NCBI RefSeq assembly: GCF_048565625.1
Contig: NZ_JBLZUR010000002.1
Coordinates: 744,001-808,000 of the forward strand
Direction: 5' to 3'
From: JBLZUR01 sp048565625
Lineage (GTDB): Bacteria; Pseudomonadota; Alphaproteobacteria; Sphingomonadales; Sphingomonadaceae
Length of the DNA: 64,000 nt
The position numbers and the translations under genes were made by a program. Below the pieces are notes generated by a model, which ran no database searches, was not told the DNA's origin, and was given only the letters and a program-made list of their open reading frames with translations. This document shows positions 16,133-25,410 of this stretch, piece by piece; positions within the stretch are counted from its first letter, which is position 1, and every line of letters starts with the position of its first letter.

Positions 16133-17731
16133 ATGCTCGACTTCCCGCGCTGGAAGGTCCTGTCGATCAGCCTGACGCTGCTGGTCGGCGTGCTCCTCGC
16201 CATCCCCAGCCTTCTGCCGGAACGGGTCACGGACAAGTGGCCGTCCTACCTCGCGCCGCGCATCAACCTCGGCCTCGATCTCGCCGGCGGCAGCCATCTG
16301 CTGCTGGAGGCGGATACCGCCGATGTCGCGCGGCAGCGGGTCGAGGCGATGGAGGAGATGGTCCGCAACGAGATGCGACGCGCCGACCCGGCGATCGCGA
16401 TCGGCGACATCTCGACCAACAACGGCGCGCTCAGCTTCTTTGTGCGTGACGTGGCGCGGCTCGACGCGGCGGTGGACAAGGCGCGCAGCCTGACCAATGC
16501 GGTTGGGGTCACCGGACAGCGTGACTGGAACGTCGCGGTGGTCGATTCGACCCGCATCGTGATGACGCCGACGGAGGCCGGGCTGAAGTCCGAGACCGAA
16601 AAGGCGATGGACACCGCGACCGAAGTGGTGCGCAAGCGCATCGACGAGCTCGGCACGCGCGAGCCGACGATCCTCCGCCAGGGCGACGACCGCATCCTCG
16701 TGCAGGTGCCGGGCCTTGAGGACCCGACCGCGCTGAAGGAACTGCTCGGCAAGACCGCCAAGCTGGAATTCAAGCTGGTTGACCAGACCGCGACCACCGA
16801 TCAACTGGCCCGCAATCGCGCGCCGATCGGCAGTCAGATCCTGCCCTATCCCGACAATCCCGCCGGCACCCCGCGCATCGCGGTCAAGCGTCGTGCGATC
16901 CTGTCCGGCGACGAGCTGGTCCAGGCGGACCAGGGCTACGACCAGAACAACCGTCCGATCGTGAAGATCACCTTCAATGCCGAGGGCGGGCGCAAGTTCG
17001 CGCGGGTGACGCAGGAGAATACCGGCAAGCCCTTCGCCATGATCCTCGACAATTCGGTGATCTCGGCCCCGAACATCAACGAGCCGATCCTGGGCGGTTC
17101 CGCGCAGATCAGCGGCAACTTCACCGTCGATAGCGCCAATCAGCTCGCCATCGCGCTCCGCTCCGGCAAGCTGCCGATCGCCTTGAAGGTGATCGAGCAG
17201 GGGACCGTCGGGGCGGGCCTCGGCGCGGATTCGATCCGGGCAGGCGTCATCGCATCGGTGGTGGCGACCGTCGCGGTCCTCACCTTCATGCTGCTGACCT
17301 ATGGCCGCTTCGGTTTCTATGCGAACTGCGCGGTGGTCATTAACGTCTTCGTGATCCTGGGCGTGATGGCGCTGATCAAGGGCACGCTGACCCTGCCGGG
17401 CATCGCCGGCTTCATCCTGACCATCGGCGCGGCGGTCGACGCCAACGTGCTGATCAACGAGCGCATCCGAGAGGAGCGGCGGCGCGGCCGTTCGATCGTC
17501 CAGTCGGTGGAATTGGGCTACAAGGAAGCCAGCCGCACGATCTTCGAGGCGAACGTGACGCACGCGATCGCGGGCCTCATCATGCTGCTGCTCGGCTCCG
17601 GCCCGGTGAAGGGCTTTGCCGTCGTCTTGCTGATCGGCATCGCGACGTCGGTCTTCACGGCCGTGCTGTTCACCCGGATGCTGGTGGTCGGCTGGCTCAA
17701 GCGGAAGCGCCCGACGGAGATCGTGATCTGA
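16133..17731 (+). CDS. secD: Protein translocase subunit SecD
   Basis: Inner-membrane SecD (532 aa), which with SecF uses the proton gradient to pull exported proteins through SecYEG on the periplasmic side. An N-terminal membrane helix (about 8-25) is followed by INLGLDLAGGSHLLLE (P1-domain start), the large periplasmic domains, and a C-terminal block of five membrane helices with GAAVDANVLINERIREE, the conserved D/R-containing motif of SecD transmembrane segments. The length is as expected for alphaproteobacteria. Its TGA overlaps the ATG of secF by one base (TGATG). Confidence 0.97.
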   Translation: MLDFPRWKVLSISLTLLVGVLLAIPSLLPERVTDKWPSYLAPRINLGLDLAGGSHLLLEADTADVARQRVEAMEEMVRNEMRRADPAIAIGDISTNNGALSFFVRDVARLDAAVDKARSLTNAVGVTGQRDWNVAVVDSTRIVMTPTEAGLKSETEKAMDTATEVVRKRIDELGTREPTILRQGDDRILVQVPGLEDPTALKELLGKTAKLEFKLVDQTATTDQLARNRAPIGSQILPYPDNPAGTPRIAVKRRAILSGDELVQADQGYDQNNRPIVKITFNAEGGRKFARVTQENTGKPFAMILDNSVISAPNINEPILGGSAQISGNFTVDSANQLAIALRSGKLPIALKVIEQGTVGAGLGADSIRAGVIASVVATVAVLTFMLLTYGRFGFYANCAVVINVFVILGVMALIKGTLTLPGIAGFILTIGAAVDANVLINERIREERRRGRSIVQSVELGYKEASRTIFEANVTHAIAGLIMLLLGSGPVKGFAVVLLIGIATSVFTAVLFTRMLVVGWLKRKRPTEIVI

Positions 17732-18714
17732 TGCGCCTGCTGAAACTCGTCCCCGACAACACCAACCTGCCCTTCGTCTCGCTGCGCTATTGGGCGTTCG
17801 CGCTGACGGCATTGCTGACCGTGCTCGCGGTCGCTGCGGTCGCGGTGCGTGGCCTCAACATGGGCGTCGATTTCGCCGGCGGCGTGATGGTCGAGGCGCA
17901 GTTCCCGACGGCGCCCTCGCTCGACAAGGTGCGCGAGGATATCGATCGCTTGGACGTCGGCGACGTGCAGCTACAGGCGGTCGGCACCAACAACTCGGTC
18001 CAGATCCGCCTGCCCGTCCCGAACTCGACCGATCCGGAGGCGAGCGCCAAGCTCGTCACCCGCGTCGAACAGGGGCTGCGCGCCGACTTCCCCGGTGTGA
18101 CCTTCTCGCAGCAGCAATCGGTGTCGAGCAAGGTGTCGGGCGAGCTGGTGCGCAACGGCGTGCTCGCGGTGTTCCTCGCGGTGTTCGGCATCGCGATCTT
18201 CAGCTGGCTGCGTTACGAATGGCAGTTCGGCGTCTCCACCTTCGTCGCGATCGCGCACGACGTGCTGATGACCCTCGGCTTCTTCGCGATCACGCGCTTC
18301 GAGTTCGACCTGAACATCGTCGCCGCCGTGCTGACCATCGTCGGCTATTCGATCAACGACAAGATGGTGATCGACGACCGCATCCGTGAAAACATGCGCA
18401 AGTACCGCCAGATGGACATGCGCGCGCTGATCGATCTGTCCGTCAATGAAACGCTGCCGCGCACGGTGATGACCTCGATCACCATCCTGCTCGCGCTCGG
18501 ATCGCTGCTGATCCTCGGCGGCCATGTGCTGCGCGGGTTCACCGCGGCGATGATCCTCGGCATCATCGTCGGCACCTATTCGTCCGTCTACGTCTCCTCC
18601 TCGCTGCTGATCTCGCTCGGCCTGAAGCCCGGCACCAAGGTCGGCGGCGGCAAGGCCGTGGCGAGCCCGGCGGCGGGTGCCGAGCGGATCGGGCCGAGGG
18701 AGGGCGGGCGCTGA
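17731..18714 (+). CDS. secF: Protein translocase subunit SecF
   Basis: Inner-membrane SecF (327 aa), partner of SecD in late protein export. An N-terminal helix is followed by GVDFAGGVMVE (the SecF version of the DLAGG motif), a periplasmic domain with VSSKVSGEL, and five membrane helices with VGYSINDKMVIDDRIREN. This is the conserved SecF transmembrane signature. The C-terminus is a short Ala/Gly-rich tail. It is the third gene of the yajC operon, and its stop codon overlaps the proposed CTG start of the next gene. Confidence 0.97.
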   Translation: MRLLKLVPDNTNLPFVSLRYWAFALTALLTVLAVAAVAVRGLNMGVDFAGGVMVEAQFPTAPSLDKVREDIDRLDVGDVQLQAVGTNNSVQIRLPVPNSTDPEASAKLVTRVEQGLRADFPGVTFSQQQSVSSKVSGELVRNGVLAVFLAVFGIAIFSWLRYEWQFGVSTFVAIAHDVLMTLGFFAITRFEFDLNIVAAVLTIVGYSINDKMVIDDRIRENMRKYRQMDMRALIDLSVNETLPRTVMTSITILLALGSLLILGGHVLRGFTAAMILGIIVGTYSSVYVSSSLLISLGLKPGTKVGGGKAVASPAAGAERIGPREGGR

Positions 18715-19097
18715 GCCTGCGCCTGACGCGCGAGGAGGCACCCGGCGGACCGATCGTCCGGGGCTTCTCGGGCAGCGGGTTCAAGGTGAACGACCTCGTC
18801 TTCCCCGGCGGCGTGATGATGACGACCGAGGAAGCGTGGGAATGGGACGCGCCGGCGCTCGATGCGTTGAGCGTGGCCGATCTGGAGCCGCTGCTGACGG
18901 CCGGCCCTCCGCCTGAGTTCGTCCTGCTCGGCACCGGCACCACGATGCGGATGCTCCCCGAACTCGCCAAGGCGCTGGAGGCGCGGGACATCGGCCTCGC
19001 CGCGATGGACAGCCGCGCCGCCGCGCGCGCCTGGGCCGTGCTGCGCGGCGAGGGGCGGCAGGTGGCGGCGGCGCTGATCGGCCTGGATCGGGCCTGA
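18711..19097 (+). CDS. Mth938-like / DUF498 domain protein, probable CTG start
   Basis: Small cytosolic Mth938-like (DUF498) protein of unknown molecular role; human homologue NDUFAF3 helps assemble complex I. The fold-typical parts FVLLGTGTTMRMLPELA, the GLAAMDSRAAARAWAVLRGEGR stretch and the GFSGSGFKVNDLV N-terminal strands are all present. The first canonical start in frame is GTG 18786, but that would cut off the conserved GPIVRGFSGSGFKV strand. Upstream the frame continues without ATG, GTG or TTG to CTG 18711 (peptide MSLRLTREEAPGG). A GGAGG ribosome-binding site lies at 18699-18703, and CTG 18711 overlaps the secF stop as CTGA. The CTG start is therefore preferred. Location after secF is common in alphaproteobacteria. 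Confidence 0.8.
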   Translation: MSLRLTREEAPGGPIVRGFSGSGFKVNDLVFPGGVMMTTEEAWEWDAPALDALSVADLEPLLTAGPPPEFVLLGTGTTMRMLPELAKALEARDIGLAAMDSRAAARAWAVLRGEGRQVAAALIGLDRA

Positions 19098-19492
19098 TAT
19101 CGCATATCCACGGCCGCTCGCGCTGAGTGTGTCGAAGCGCCGGCACCACCCAACCGCACAACCCGTCATGCTGACTTTCGTCAGGATGACGTTAGAGGCT
19201 CAGGGGAAAACCCTGTCCTACAGGGCAGGCGATGTGCTCCATCTCCGCGTATGCTCGCCGTTCCCGACTCTCTCCCGCGACACGCACCACCGCGCTTATG
19301 TTCAGTCGTGCCGCTTGGCCGCCGCGTAACTGCCGCGTCTGCGGCGCGCGACTGCCGCTTCCCCGCCGCAACCGGCGCAAAAGCCGCTCGCGAGCCGCAA
19401 CTTTCGCAACTTAGCGGCTTCAGTCGATGCAGTCGTCGGACAACGCCATGGCCGCTTCCCACGCCCCGAACGCTCGGCTAAGACCCCGGTCC
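19098..19492. other. Intergenic region upstream of bamD
   Basis: 395 nt between the DUF498 gene and the chosen bamD start. It contains a partial CTGAGTGTGTCGAAGCGC element near 19122 and the short palindrome at 19164-19191, and must hold the bamD promoter. No convincing additional gene was seen; the bamD frame itself is open from 19427 but lacks signal-peptide character before 19493. Confidence 0.5.
19164..19191. repeat. Short palindromic repeat with TTTC loop
   Basis: CGTCATGCTGAC and GTCAGGATGACG form a 12-bp stem with one mismatch around a TTTC loop. Nearly the same element occurs at 45082-45107. It is probably a REP-like dispersed repeat of the genome. Confidence 0.8.
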
Positions 19493-20269
19493 ATGTCGCG
19501 CTTCGCCTATCGTCCGCTCGCCGCCGTCGCGGCCCTCGCCATCCTCGCTGGTTGCGCTACAGGCAAGAACAAGGCGGACACCACCTATGTCGCGACGGAC
19601 GTGGACACGCTCTATTCGGTCGCGAAATCCCGGCTGGCGCGCGGGCAGTACAAGACGGCGGCGCAGGTCTTCGACGAGGTGGAGCGCCAGCATCCCTACT
19701 CGGTCTGGGCGCGGCGGGCGCAGCTGATGAGCGCGTTCAGCTACTATCTCGCCCGCGATTACACGGCGTCGATCGAATCCGCGCGCCGATTCCTGTCCAT
19801 CCATCCGGGCAACCGTGACGCGCCCTATGCCTATTACCTGATCGCGATCGACTACTACCTGCAGATCAGCGACGTAAACCGGGACCAGAAGGTGACGTTG
19901 CAGGCGCAGGATGCGCTGGGCGAGCTGATCCGCCGCTACCCCGACACGACCTATGCCGCCGATGCGCGCGTGAAGCTGGACCTCGTCCACGATCACCTTG
20001 CCGGCAAGGAGATGGAGGTCGGGCGCTTTTACCAGCGGCGCGGCGACTGGATCGCCTCGGTCGTCCGCTTCCGCAAGGTGACCGAGACGTACCAGACGAC
20101 CAGCCATGTGCCGGAGGCGCTGATGCGCCTGACCGAGTTTTATCTGGCGCTGGGCCTGCCCGACGAGGCGCGGAAGACGGCCGCCGTCCTGGGCGCCAAC
20201 TATCCGGGCACCGACTGGTACGAGGATGCGTACAAGCTGGTGACGACCAAGAAGCCGCGCGACTCGTAA
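19493..20269 (+). CDS. bamD: Outer-membrane assembly lipoprotein BamD
   Basis: Essential lipoprotein of the Bam complex that inserts beta-barrel proteins in the outer membrane. The start chosen is ATG 19493 (258 aa), giving a compact signal peptide with lipobox LAGC. An upstream frame to 19427 adds an unlikely leader. The mature part is helical with TPR repeats: YSVAKSRLARGQYKTAA, YSVWARRAQLMSAFSYY, HPGNRDAPYAYYLIAIDYY and later AGKEMEVGRFYQRRGDW are hallmarks of BamD. It stands alone between DUF498 and pepN on the same strand. Confidence 0.94.
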   Translation: MSRFAYRPLAAVAALAILAGCATGKNKADTTYVATDVDTLYSVAKSRLARGQYKTAAQVFDEVERQHPYSVWARRAQLMSAFSYYLARDYTASIESARRFLSIHPGNRDAPYAYYLIAIDYYLQISDVNRDQKVTLQAQDALGELIRRYPDTTYAADARVKLDLVHDHLAGKEMEVGRFYQRRGDWIASVVRFRKVTETYQTTSHVPEALMRLTEFYLALGLPDEARKTAAVLGANYPGTDWYEDAYKLVTTKKPRDS

Positions 20270-20331
20270 GTGACGCTACGAACCGGGCGCGCGCGATTGT
20301 ATTGATGCGCCCGCCTGCCTAGTTCGGGCGC

Positions 20332-22921
20332 ATGGACGTTCAGACTGCCCCCGCCGCCCCGCGTATCATCCGGCGCGAGGATTACCGCCCGCCAGACTGG
20401 CTGGTCCCCGACATCGCGCTCGACTTCGATCTGGATGCCGGGGCGACACGGGTCCGCGCGACCTTGTCGGTAACTCGCAACGGCGCGCATGACCGTCCTC
20501 TCCGACTGGACGGGTCGGACCTGTCGCCCTCGTCCGTGCAGGTGGACGGCGCCGACGCCGACTGGCGCATCGAACAGGGCGCTCTGGTGATCGACCTTCC
20601 CGGCGACGCGCATGAGGTCACCACCGAGGTCGAGATCGCACCCGCCCGCAATACCCAGCTGATGGGCCTCTACGCCTCCGGCGGCCTGCTCTGCACGCAA
20701 TGCGAGGCGGAGGGGTTCCGCCGCATCACCTTCTTCCCCGATCGGCCGGACGTGCTCTCCCGCTACCTCGTGCGGATGGCGGCGGACAAGGCGCTCTATC
20801 CGGTGCTGCTGGCGAATGGCGACCATATCGGCGGCGGCGACCTGCCGGACGGCCGGCACTGGGCGGAGTGGCGCGATCCATTCCCCAAGCCCTGCTACCT
20901 CTTCGCGCTGGTCGCGGGCGATCTCGCCGCCAACCGCGACAGCTTCACCACCATGTCCGGCCGGCAGGTCGATCTCGGCATCTGGGTGCGGGAGACGGAT
21001 CTGCCGAAGACCGAGCACGCCATGGCCGCGCTGAAGGCGTTCGATGGCCTGGGATGAGCGGGTCTATGGCCGCGAGTACGATTTGGGCGTGTTCAACATC
21101 GTGGCCGTCGCCGACTTCAACTTCGGCGCGATGGAGAACAAAGGCCTCAACATCTTCAACTCGCGCTACATCCTCGCCGATCCGGAGACCGCGACCGACG
21201 CCGATTACGACGCCATCGCCGGCGTCGTCTCGCATGAGTATTTCCACAACTGGTCGGGCAACCGCGTCACCTGCCGCGACTGGTTCCAGCTGTCGCTGAA
21301 GGAAGGCTTCACCGTCTACCGCGACCAGGGCTTCTCGGCCGATCAGGGGTCGCCTGCGGTGAAGCGGATCGAGGATGTCCGCGCGCTCCGCGCCGCGCAG
21401 TTCCCGGAGGATGCGGGGCCGCTCGCCCATCCGATCCGCCCGGAAAGCTACATGGAGATCAGCAACTTCTACACGGCGACGATCTACAACAAGGGCGCGG
21501 AGGTGATCCGCATGTTGGCGACGATCCTCGGCCCCGACCGGTTCCGCGCCGGATGCGACCGCTATTTCGCCGACCATGACGGCACCGCCGCCACCTGCGA
21601 GGATTTCATCCGCGCGATGGAGGATGCGTCCGGCGTCGATCTGACGCAGTTCCGCCTCTGGTATACGCAGGCCGGCACCCCCCGCGTCACCGCGATCCTC
21701 AGCCATGAGGCGGGCGGCGGGCAGGCGCGGCTGGTGCTCGAACAGGCCGTGCCACCAACGCCGGGCCAGGCGGAGAAGCGGCCGATGCCGATCCCGCTCA
21801 AGATCGCCCTGTTCGGCACGGCGAGCGGTCGCAACCTCACCGGCGAGACGCTGGTCATGCTTGATGAGGCCCATAAGGAGGTCCTGTTCGACGGCATCGG
21901 CGAGGCACCCGCGCTGTCGATCAACCGTGGTTTCTCCGCCCCGATCGTCGTCGATGCGCAGCGTTCGCCCGCCGACCTCGCCTTCCTCTCGGCACATGAC
22001 GACGACCCCTTCGCCCGTTACGAGGCGATGCAGCAGCTGATGATCGACACGCTGGTGACCGTCGTCGCCGGCGGGCAGGCGGATCATGCGCCGGTGATCG
22101 AGGCGGTCGGGCGGACGCTCGCCGACGCCGCGCTCGACAAAGCATTCATCGGCGAAAGCGTGCTGCTGCCGAGCGAGTTGTTCCTGGGGGATCAGATGCT
22201 GACCGTCGATCCGGTCGCGATCCGCCGCGCGCGGGAGGCCTTGCGCATCGACCTCGGCCAGAGCCTCGCGGCGGAGTGGCGCGCAGCCTATGCCGGGTCG
22301 GGTACCAACCGCTTCGCCTACACGCCGGAGGGGAAGGGCGCGCGCCGCCTGCGTTCGGTCGCGCTTGGCTACATCGCGGCTTCGGGTGCGCCGGACTGGG
22401 GGCAGGTCGCCTTTGCGCAGTTCGGGCAGGCCGACAACATGACCGACCGGCAGGGCGCGCTCGGTGTGCTGGCCAATGGCGATGTGGCGGAGCGGGAAGA
22501 GGCGCTGGCGATCTTCTACGACCGCTATCGAGCGGATCCGCTGGTGCTCGACAAATGGTTCACCACACAGGCGCTTTCGACGCGCGAGGACACGATCGAC
22601 GTGGTGGAGCGCCTGTCGCGGCATCCCGACTTTACCCTCGCCAACCCGAACCGCATCCGCTCGCTGATCGGTGCCTTTGCCGCGAACCAGTACGCGTTCC
22701 ACGATGCGGGCGGGCAGGGCTATCGCTTCCTCGCCGACATGATCCTCACGGTCGACCGGCTAAACCCACAGACGGCGGCACGGCTGGTGCCGGCACTCGG
22801 CCGCTGGCGGCGCATGGACGAGGGCCGGGCGGCGTTGATGCGGAGCGAACTGGAGCGGATCGCGGCGGCGGCAGGCCTGTCGAAGGACGTCTTCGAACAG
22901 GTGACGAAAAGTTTGGGGTGA
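20332..22921 (+). pseudogene. pepN: Aminopeptidase N, interrupted by a +1 frameshift at 21040/21041
   Basis: M1-family zinc aminopeptidase that removes N-terminal residues from peptides. The gene is split into 20332-21057 (241 aa, ending in ...ALKAFDGLG) and an overlapping frame from 21044 (MAWDERVYG...). Removing one T at GCGTTCGATGG (21040/21041) restores ALKASMAWDE and a full 862-aa protein of normal length. The first part holds the N-terminal beta domain. The second holds GAMEN (about 265-269 of the joined protein), HEYFH (301-305) and the third zinc ligand E324, plus the C-terminal helical domain. Everything else is intact, so this is a very recent mutation or a single-base sequence error. 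The catalytic part alone, lacking the N-terminal domain, is unlikely to fold normally. Confidence 0.9.
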
Positions 22922-22925
22922 AAGG

Positions 22926-23063
22926 TCCTCCCCTGGAAGGGGAGGGGGACCGCCGCCGACAAGCGGTGGTGGAGGGGTAGGTGTCACGAGGACTAGGGCC
23001 AGTCCTTGCTGAACCTACCCCTCCACCGCCTTCGGCGGTCCCCCTCCCCCTCCGGAGGAGGAT
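22926..23063. repeat. Long-armed palindromic intergenic repeat, copy 2
   Basis: Inverted arms with CTCCCCTGGAAGGGGAGGG and GGTGGAGGGGTAGG on the left are mirrored by CCTACCCCTCCACCGCC and CCCCTCCCCCTCCGGAGGAG on the right. It lies between converging genes (pepN stop 22921, minus-strand stop 23071), like copy 1 at 5611-5744, and may serve as a bidirectional terminator. Confidence 0.85.
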
Positions 23064-23070
23064 GCCGCCT

Positions 23071-23664
23071 CTACCGCACCCAGTCCGCGACCTGCGCCGC
23101 CACCTGGTTGGCGGCTGCGTTCAGGCCCGCCGTCACCGCCGTCGGCGTCGCGCCTGACACCGGCACGCGCGCCTCGAAGCGGCGGCTGTCGATGCGTTCG
23201 CCGCCACGACCCTGCTTCAGCGCGTCATAGGTGACCACGACCTCCATCCGGTCGGAATCGAGGCCGAAATGGTCGAGATCGCCGACAATACGGTAGCCGG
23301 GGTCGATCGTCGCCTGACGCGGGTTCAGCACGATCTTGCCGGTGCGCGCGGCAACCGTGGTGGCGAGCAGTTGCTGGAACAGTCGGGCGGGCGCCTCCAC
23401 CCATTGCGCGTCCTTTAGATAGGTGACGGTGTTGCCGCCGGAGCGGACGGGCACGCGGATGGTGTTGAGTTCGGCCGGGGTGCCGGGGACGTAGACGGTG
23501 ATCGCCTCGCCCGGCCCTGCCGAACGCTGCGTATCGGGGGCAACCGACTGCGCCGGAGTAAGCGTCATCAGGAACGGCGGCGGCTTCGCACCGAAGCTGA
23601 GGCAGGCCGCGAGCGGGGTCGCGGCCAGGATGGCGAGAACGGGTTTCAGCCGGTTGCGCATCAT
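23071..23664 (-). CDS. ABC-type transport auxiliary lipoprotein (PqiC/DUF330-like)
   Basis: 197-aa lipoprotein. The signal peptide ends in LAAC (about residues 18-21), followed by the domain typical of the ABC-type transport auxiliary lipoprotein family, with FLMTLTPAQ near the start, DAQWVEAPARLFQQLL in the middle and YRIVGDLDHFGLD. Family members (PqiC, YmbA, the lipoprotein of Mla-like systems) help MCE proteins carry lipids between the membranes. It is the last gene of the permease-ATPase-MCE-lipoprotein operon, and its ATG overlaps the MCE gene stop (ATGA). Confidence 0.87.
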   Translation of the reverse strand: MMRNRLKPVLAILAATPLAACLSFGAKPPPFLMTLTPAQSVAPDTQRSAGPGEAITVYVPGTPAELNTIRVPVRSGGNTVTYLKDAQWVEAPARLFQQLLATTVAARTGKIVLNPRQATIDPGYRIVGDLDHFGLDSDRMEVVVTYDALKQGRGGERIDSRRFEARVPVSGATPTAVTAGLNAAANQVAAQVADWVR

Positions 23665-24605
23665 TTGCCCTTATAGTCCGGAAGCTTCGATCCGCCGATC
23701 AGCCCGCCCGCACCGCCGCGATCCAGGCGGCCGGCGACGGCGGTAAGCGCCTGCGACATGTCGCGCAGATCGCGGACGAGAAGGCCGACCTCCGGCGCGG
23801 TTGTCTTGGAGAAGTTCTGCACGCCCGGCCGCGCGTCGGCGATCAGCGCATCGAGACTGTCCATCGTCTTGGCGGCGGAGGCGGTGGCGCGGCGCAGGTC
23901 AGCCATCGCGGGCGAGACGTCTCTCTGCATCACGTTGTTGGTGCTGCCGGCCAGCCGCCCGATCTGCTCGGCGGCGGCACCCGCCTGCTGGATCGCGATG
24001 CGTGTTTCGGCGAGCGTCGCGGCAATCTCCGGCGCGCGGTCACCAAGCGCGCCGGTCACCTTGTCGAGATTTGCGAGGATGCCGCTGATCGACTTCTGGT
24101 TCTCGGGCGAGAGGGTGGCGGTCAGCCGCTCGGTCAGCGAAGTCAGCCGCTCCAGCAAGGCAGGCGCGCTGTTGAGGAGCGCGCCGAGGCCGCTGCGCTT
24201 GGTGGGGATGACCGGCACGCCGAGTGGTCCCGGCGCGGTGATCGGCGGCGCGCCGCGCACCGCGCCATCGAGGTTAATCTGGCTGACCCCGGTGAAGCCG
24301 ACGCCCGCAATCGAGGCGCTGGTGCCCTGCAGCACCGGCGTGTCCCCATCCACCGCGATGCGCACGCGGACGAGGTCCGGCGTTTCCGGCATCAGCTTGA
24401 TCTCCTCGATCTTGCCCGACGGAACGCCCGCGTAAGTGACCGTCGAACCCTTGGCGAGGCCGTCGACCGACTGGCCGAAGAAGATGTCGTAGCGGTGGGT
24501 ATTGTCGCCCGAGAGGTTCGCCATCCACAGGATGAAGCCCAAGGTCGCGACGACGAGCGCGAGGACGATGCCGCCGACGAGAACGTGGTTGGATCGCGTT
24601 TCCAT
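23661..24605 (-). CDS. MlaD-family (MCE domain) lipid-transport protein
   Basis: Periplasmic membrane-anchored MCE protein (314 aa) that shuttles phospholipids in an Mla-type pathway. An N-terminal helix (about 8-28, VGGIVLALVVATLGFILWM) is followed by the MCE domain (about 38-115) with VDGLAKGSTVTYAGVPSGKI and GVGFTGVSQINLDG. After it comes a long helical, probably coiled-coil region from residue 140. The start at ATG 24605 gives a normal MCE N-terminus; the frame is open further upstream but overlaps the ATPase gene without similarity. It lies between the ATPase gene and the lipoprotein gene. Confidence 0.92.
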   Translation of the reverse strand: METRSNHVLVGGIVLALVVATLGFILWMANLSGDNTHRYDIFFGQSVDGLAKGSTVTYAGVPSGKIEEIKLMPETPDLVRVRIAVDGDTPVLQGTSASIAGVGFTGVSQINLDGAVRGAPPITAPGPLGVPVIPTKRSGLGALLNSAPALLERLTSLTERLTATLSPENQKSISGILANLDKVTGALGDRAPEIAATLAETRIAIQQAGAAAEQIGRLAGSTNNVMQRDVSPAMADLRRATASAAKTMDSLDALIADARPGVQNFSKTTAPEVGLLVRDLRDMSQALTAVAGRLDRGGAGGLIGGSKLPDYKGK

Positions 24606-24612
24606 TAGCCCC

Positions 24613-25410
24613 TCATGCCTCGCCATGCGCCTCTGCGGCGACACGTCCCCGTGGGCCGTTGAAATACTCCTGGATCCACGGATGATCCAACGCCAACAAT
24701 TCCGGGATCGTTCCGACCGCGATGACCCGCTTGTCGGCGAGCACTGCGACACGATCACAGATCGCGTGCAGCGTGTCGAGATCATGGGTGATCAGGAACA
24801 CGGTAAGGCCGAGCGTGTCGGCGAGCGTCCGCGTCAGCCGGTCGAAGGCGGCCGCGCCGATCGGGTCGAGGCCGGCGGTCGGCTCGTCGAGGAACAGGAG
24901 TTCGGGATCGAGCGCGAGAGCGCGGGCGAGGCCGGCGCGCTTCCGCATGCCGCCCGAAAGCTCGGATGGGAACTTCGGCGCGGCATCCGCGGGGAGGCCG
25001 GTCATCACCACCTTGTAAGCAGCGATTTCGTCCAAGAGCGTCTCGTCCAGCGTCGGGTGGTATTCACGCAGGGGGACCTGGACGTTCTCCAGCACCGTCA
25101 GCGTCGAGAAGAGCGCCCCGTTCTGGAACATTACGCCCCAGCGGCTGCGCACCGACTTCGCTTCGCTATCGGCGCGTCCGACCATCGGCTCGCCGAAGAC
25201 CGAGACCTCGCCGGCGAGCGGGTGTTGCAGACCGACGATCGACCGCATCAGCACCGACTTGCCGGTGCCCGAGCCGCCGACCACGCCGAGGATCTCACCG
25301 CGTCGCACGTCGAGGTCGAGGTTCTCGTGGACGATCTGCTCGCCGAAGCCGTTCCTGAGGCCTCGGACGGTGATGATGTCCCCTTGCCGGTCGCGCGGTG
25401 CGATCGTCAT
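24613..25410 (-). CDS. MlaF-like ABC transporter ATP-binding protein
   Basis: Cytosolic ATPase (265 aa) of an Mla-type lipid transporter. It shows Walker A GGSGTGKS (about 45-52), Q-loop FQNGALF, the signature LSGGMRKR with the MlaF-typical GMRKR ending, Walker B LLFLDEPTAGLDP and the H-loop ITHD. The start at 25410 overlaps the permease stop by 4 bp (ATGA). The neighbours permease, MCE protein and lipoprotein complete an MlaFED-plus-lipoprotein set. MlaB is absent as a gene, but the permease carries a STAS-like N-terminus. Confidence 0.93.
   Translation of the reverse strand: MTIAPRDRQGDIITVRGLRNGFGEQIVHENLDLDVRRGEILGVVGGSGTGKSVLMRSIVGLQHPLAGEVSVFGEPMVGRADSEAKSVRSRWGVMFQNGALFSTLTVLENVQVPLREYHPTLDETLLDEIAAYKVVMTGLPADAAPKFPSELSGGMRKRAGLARALALDPELLFLDEPTAGLDPIGAAAFDRLTRTLADTLGLTVFLITHDLDTLHAICDRVAVLADKRVIAVGTIPELLALDHPWIQEYFNGPRGRVAAEAHGEA

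Noticed and set aside
16064..17812. Very long open frame on the strand opposite secD
   Set aside because: High GC content keeps antisense frames open; the product is rich in Arg, His and Asp with no domain, whereas secD in the other strand is unmistakable. The same applies to antisense frames over other genes, for example 6195-7952, 20945-22702, 40139-41848 and 60760-62892.
19181..19481. Small open frames upstream of bamD on both strands
   Set aside because: They overlap repeat sequence and differ from the coding style of neighbours.
21031..21060. Programmed frameshift in pepN
   Set aside because: The site GCGTTCGATGG is not a slippery sequence, and pepN is not known to use frameshifting; mutation or sequencing error is simpler.
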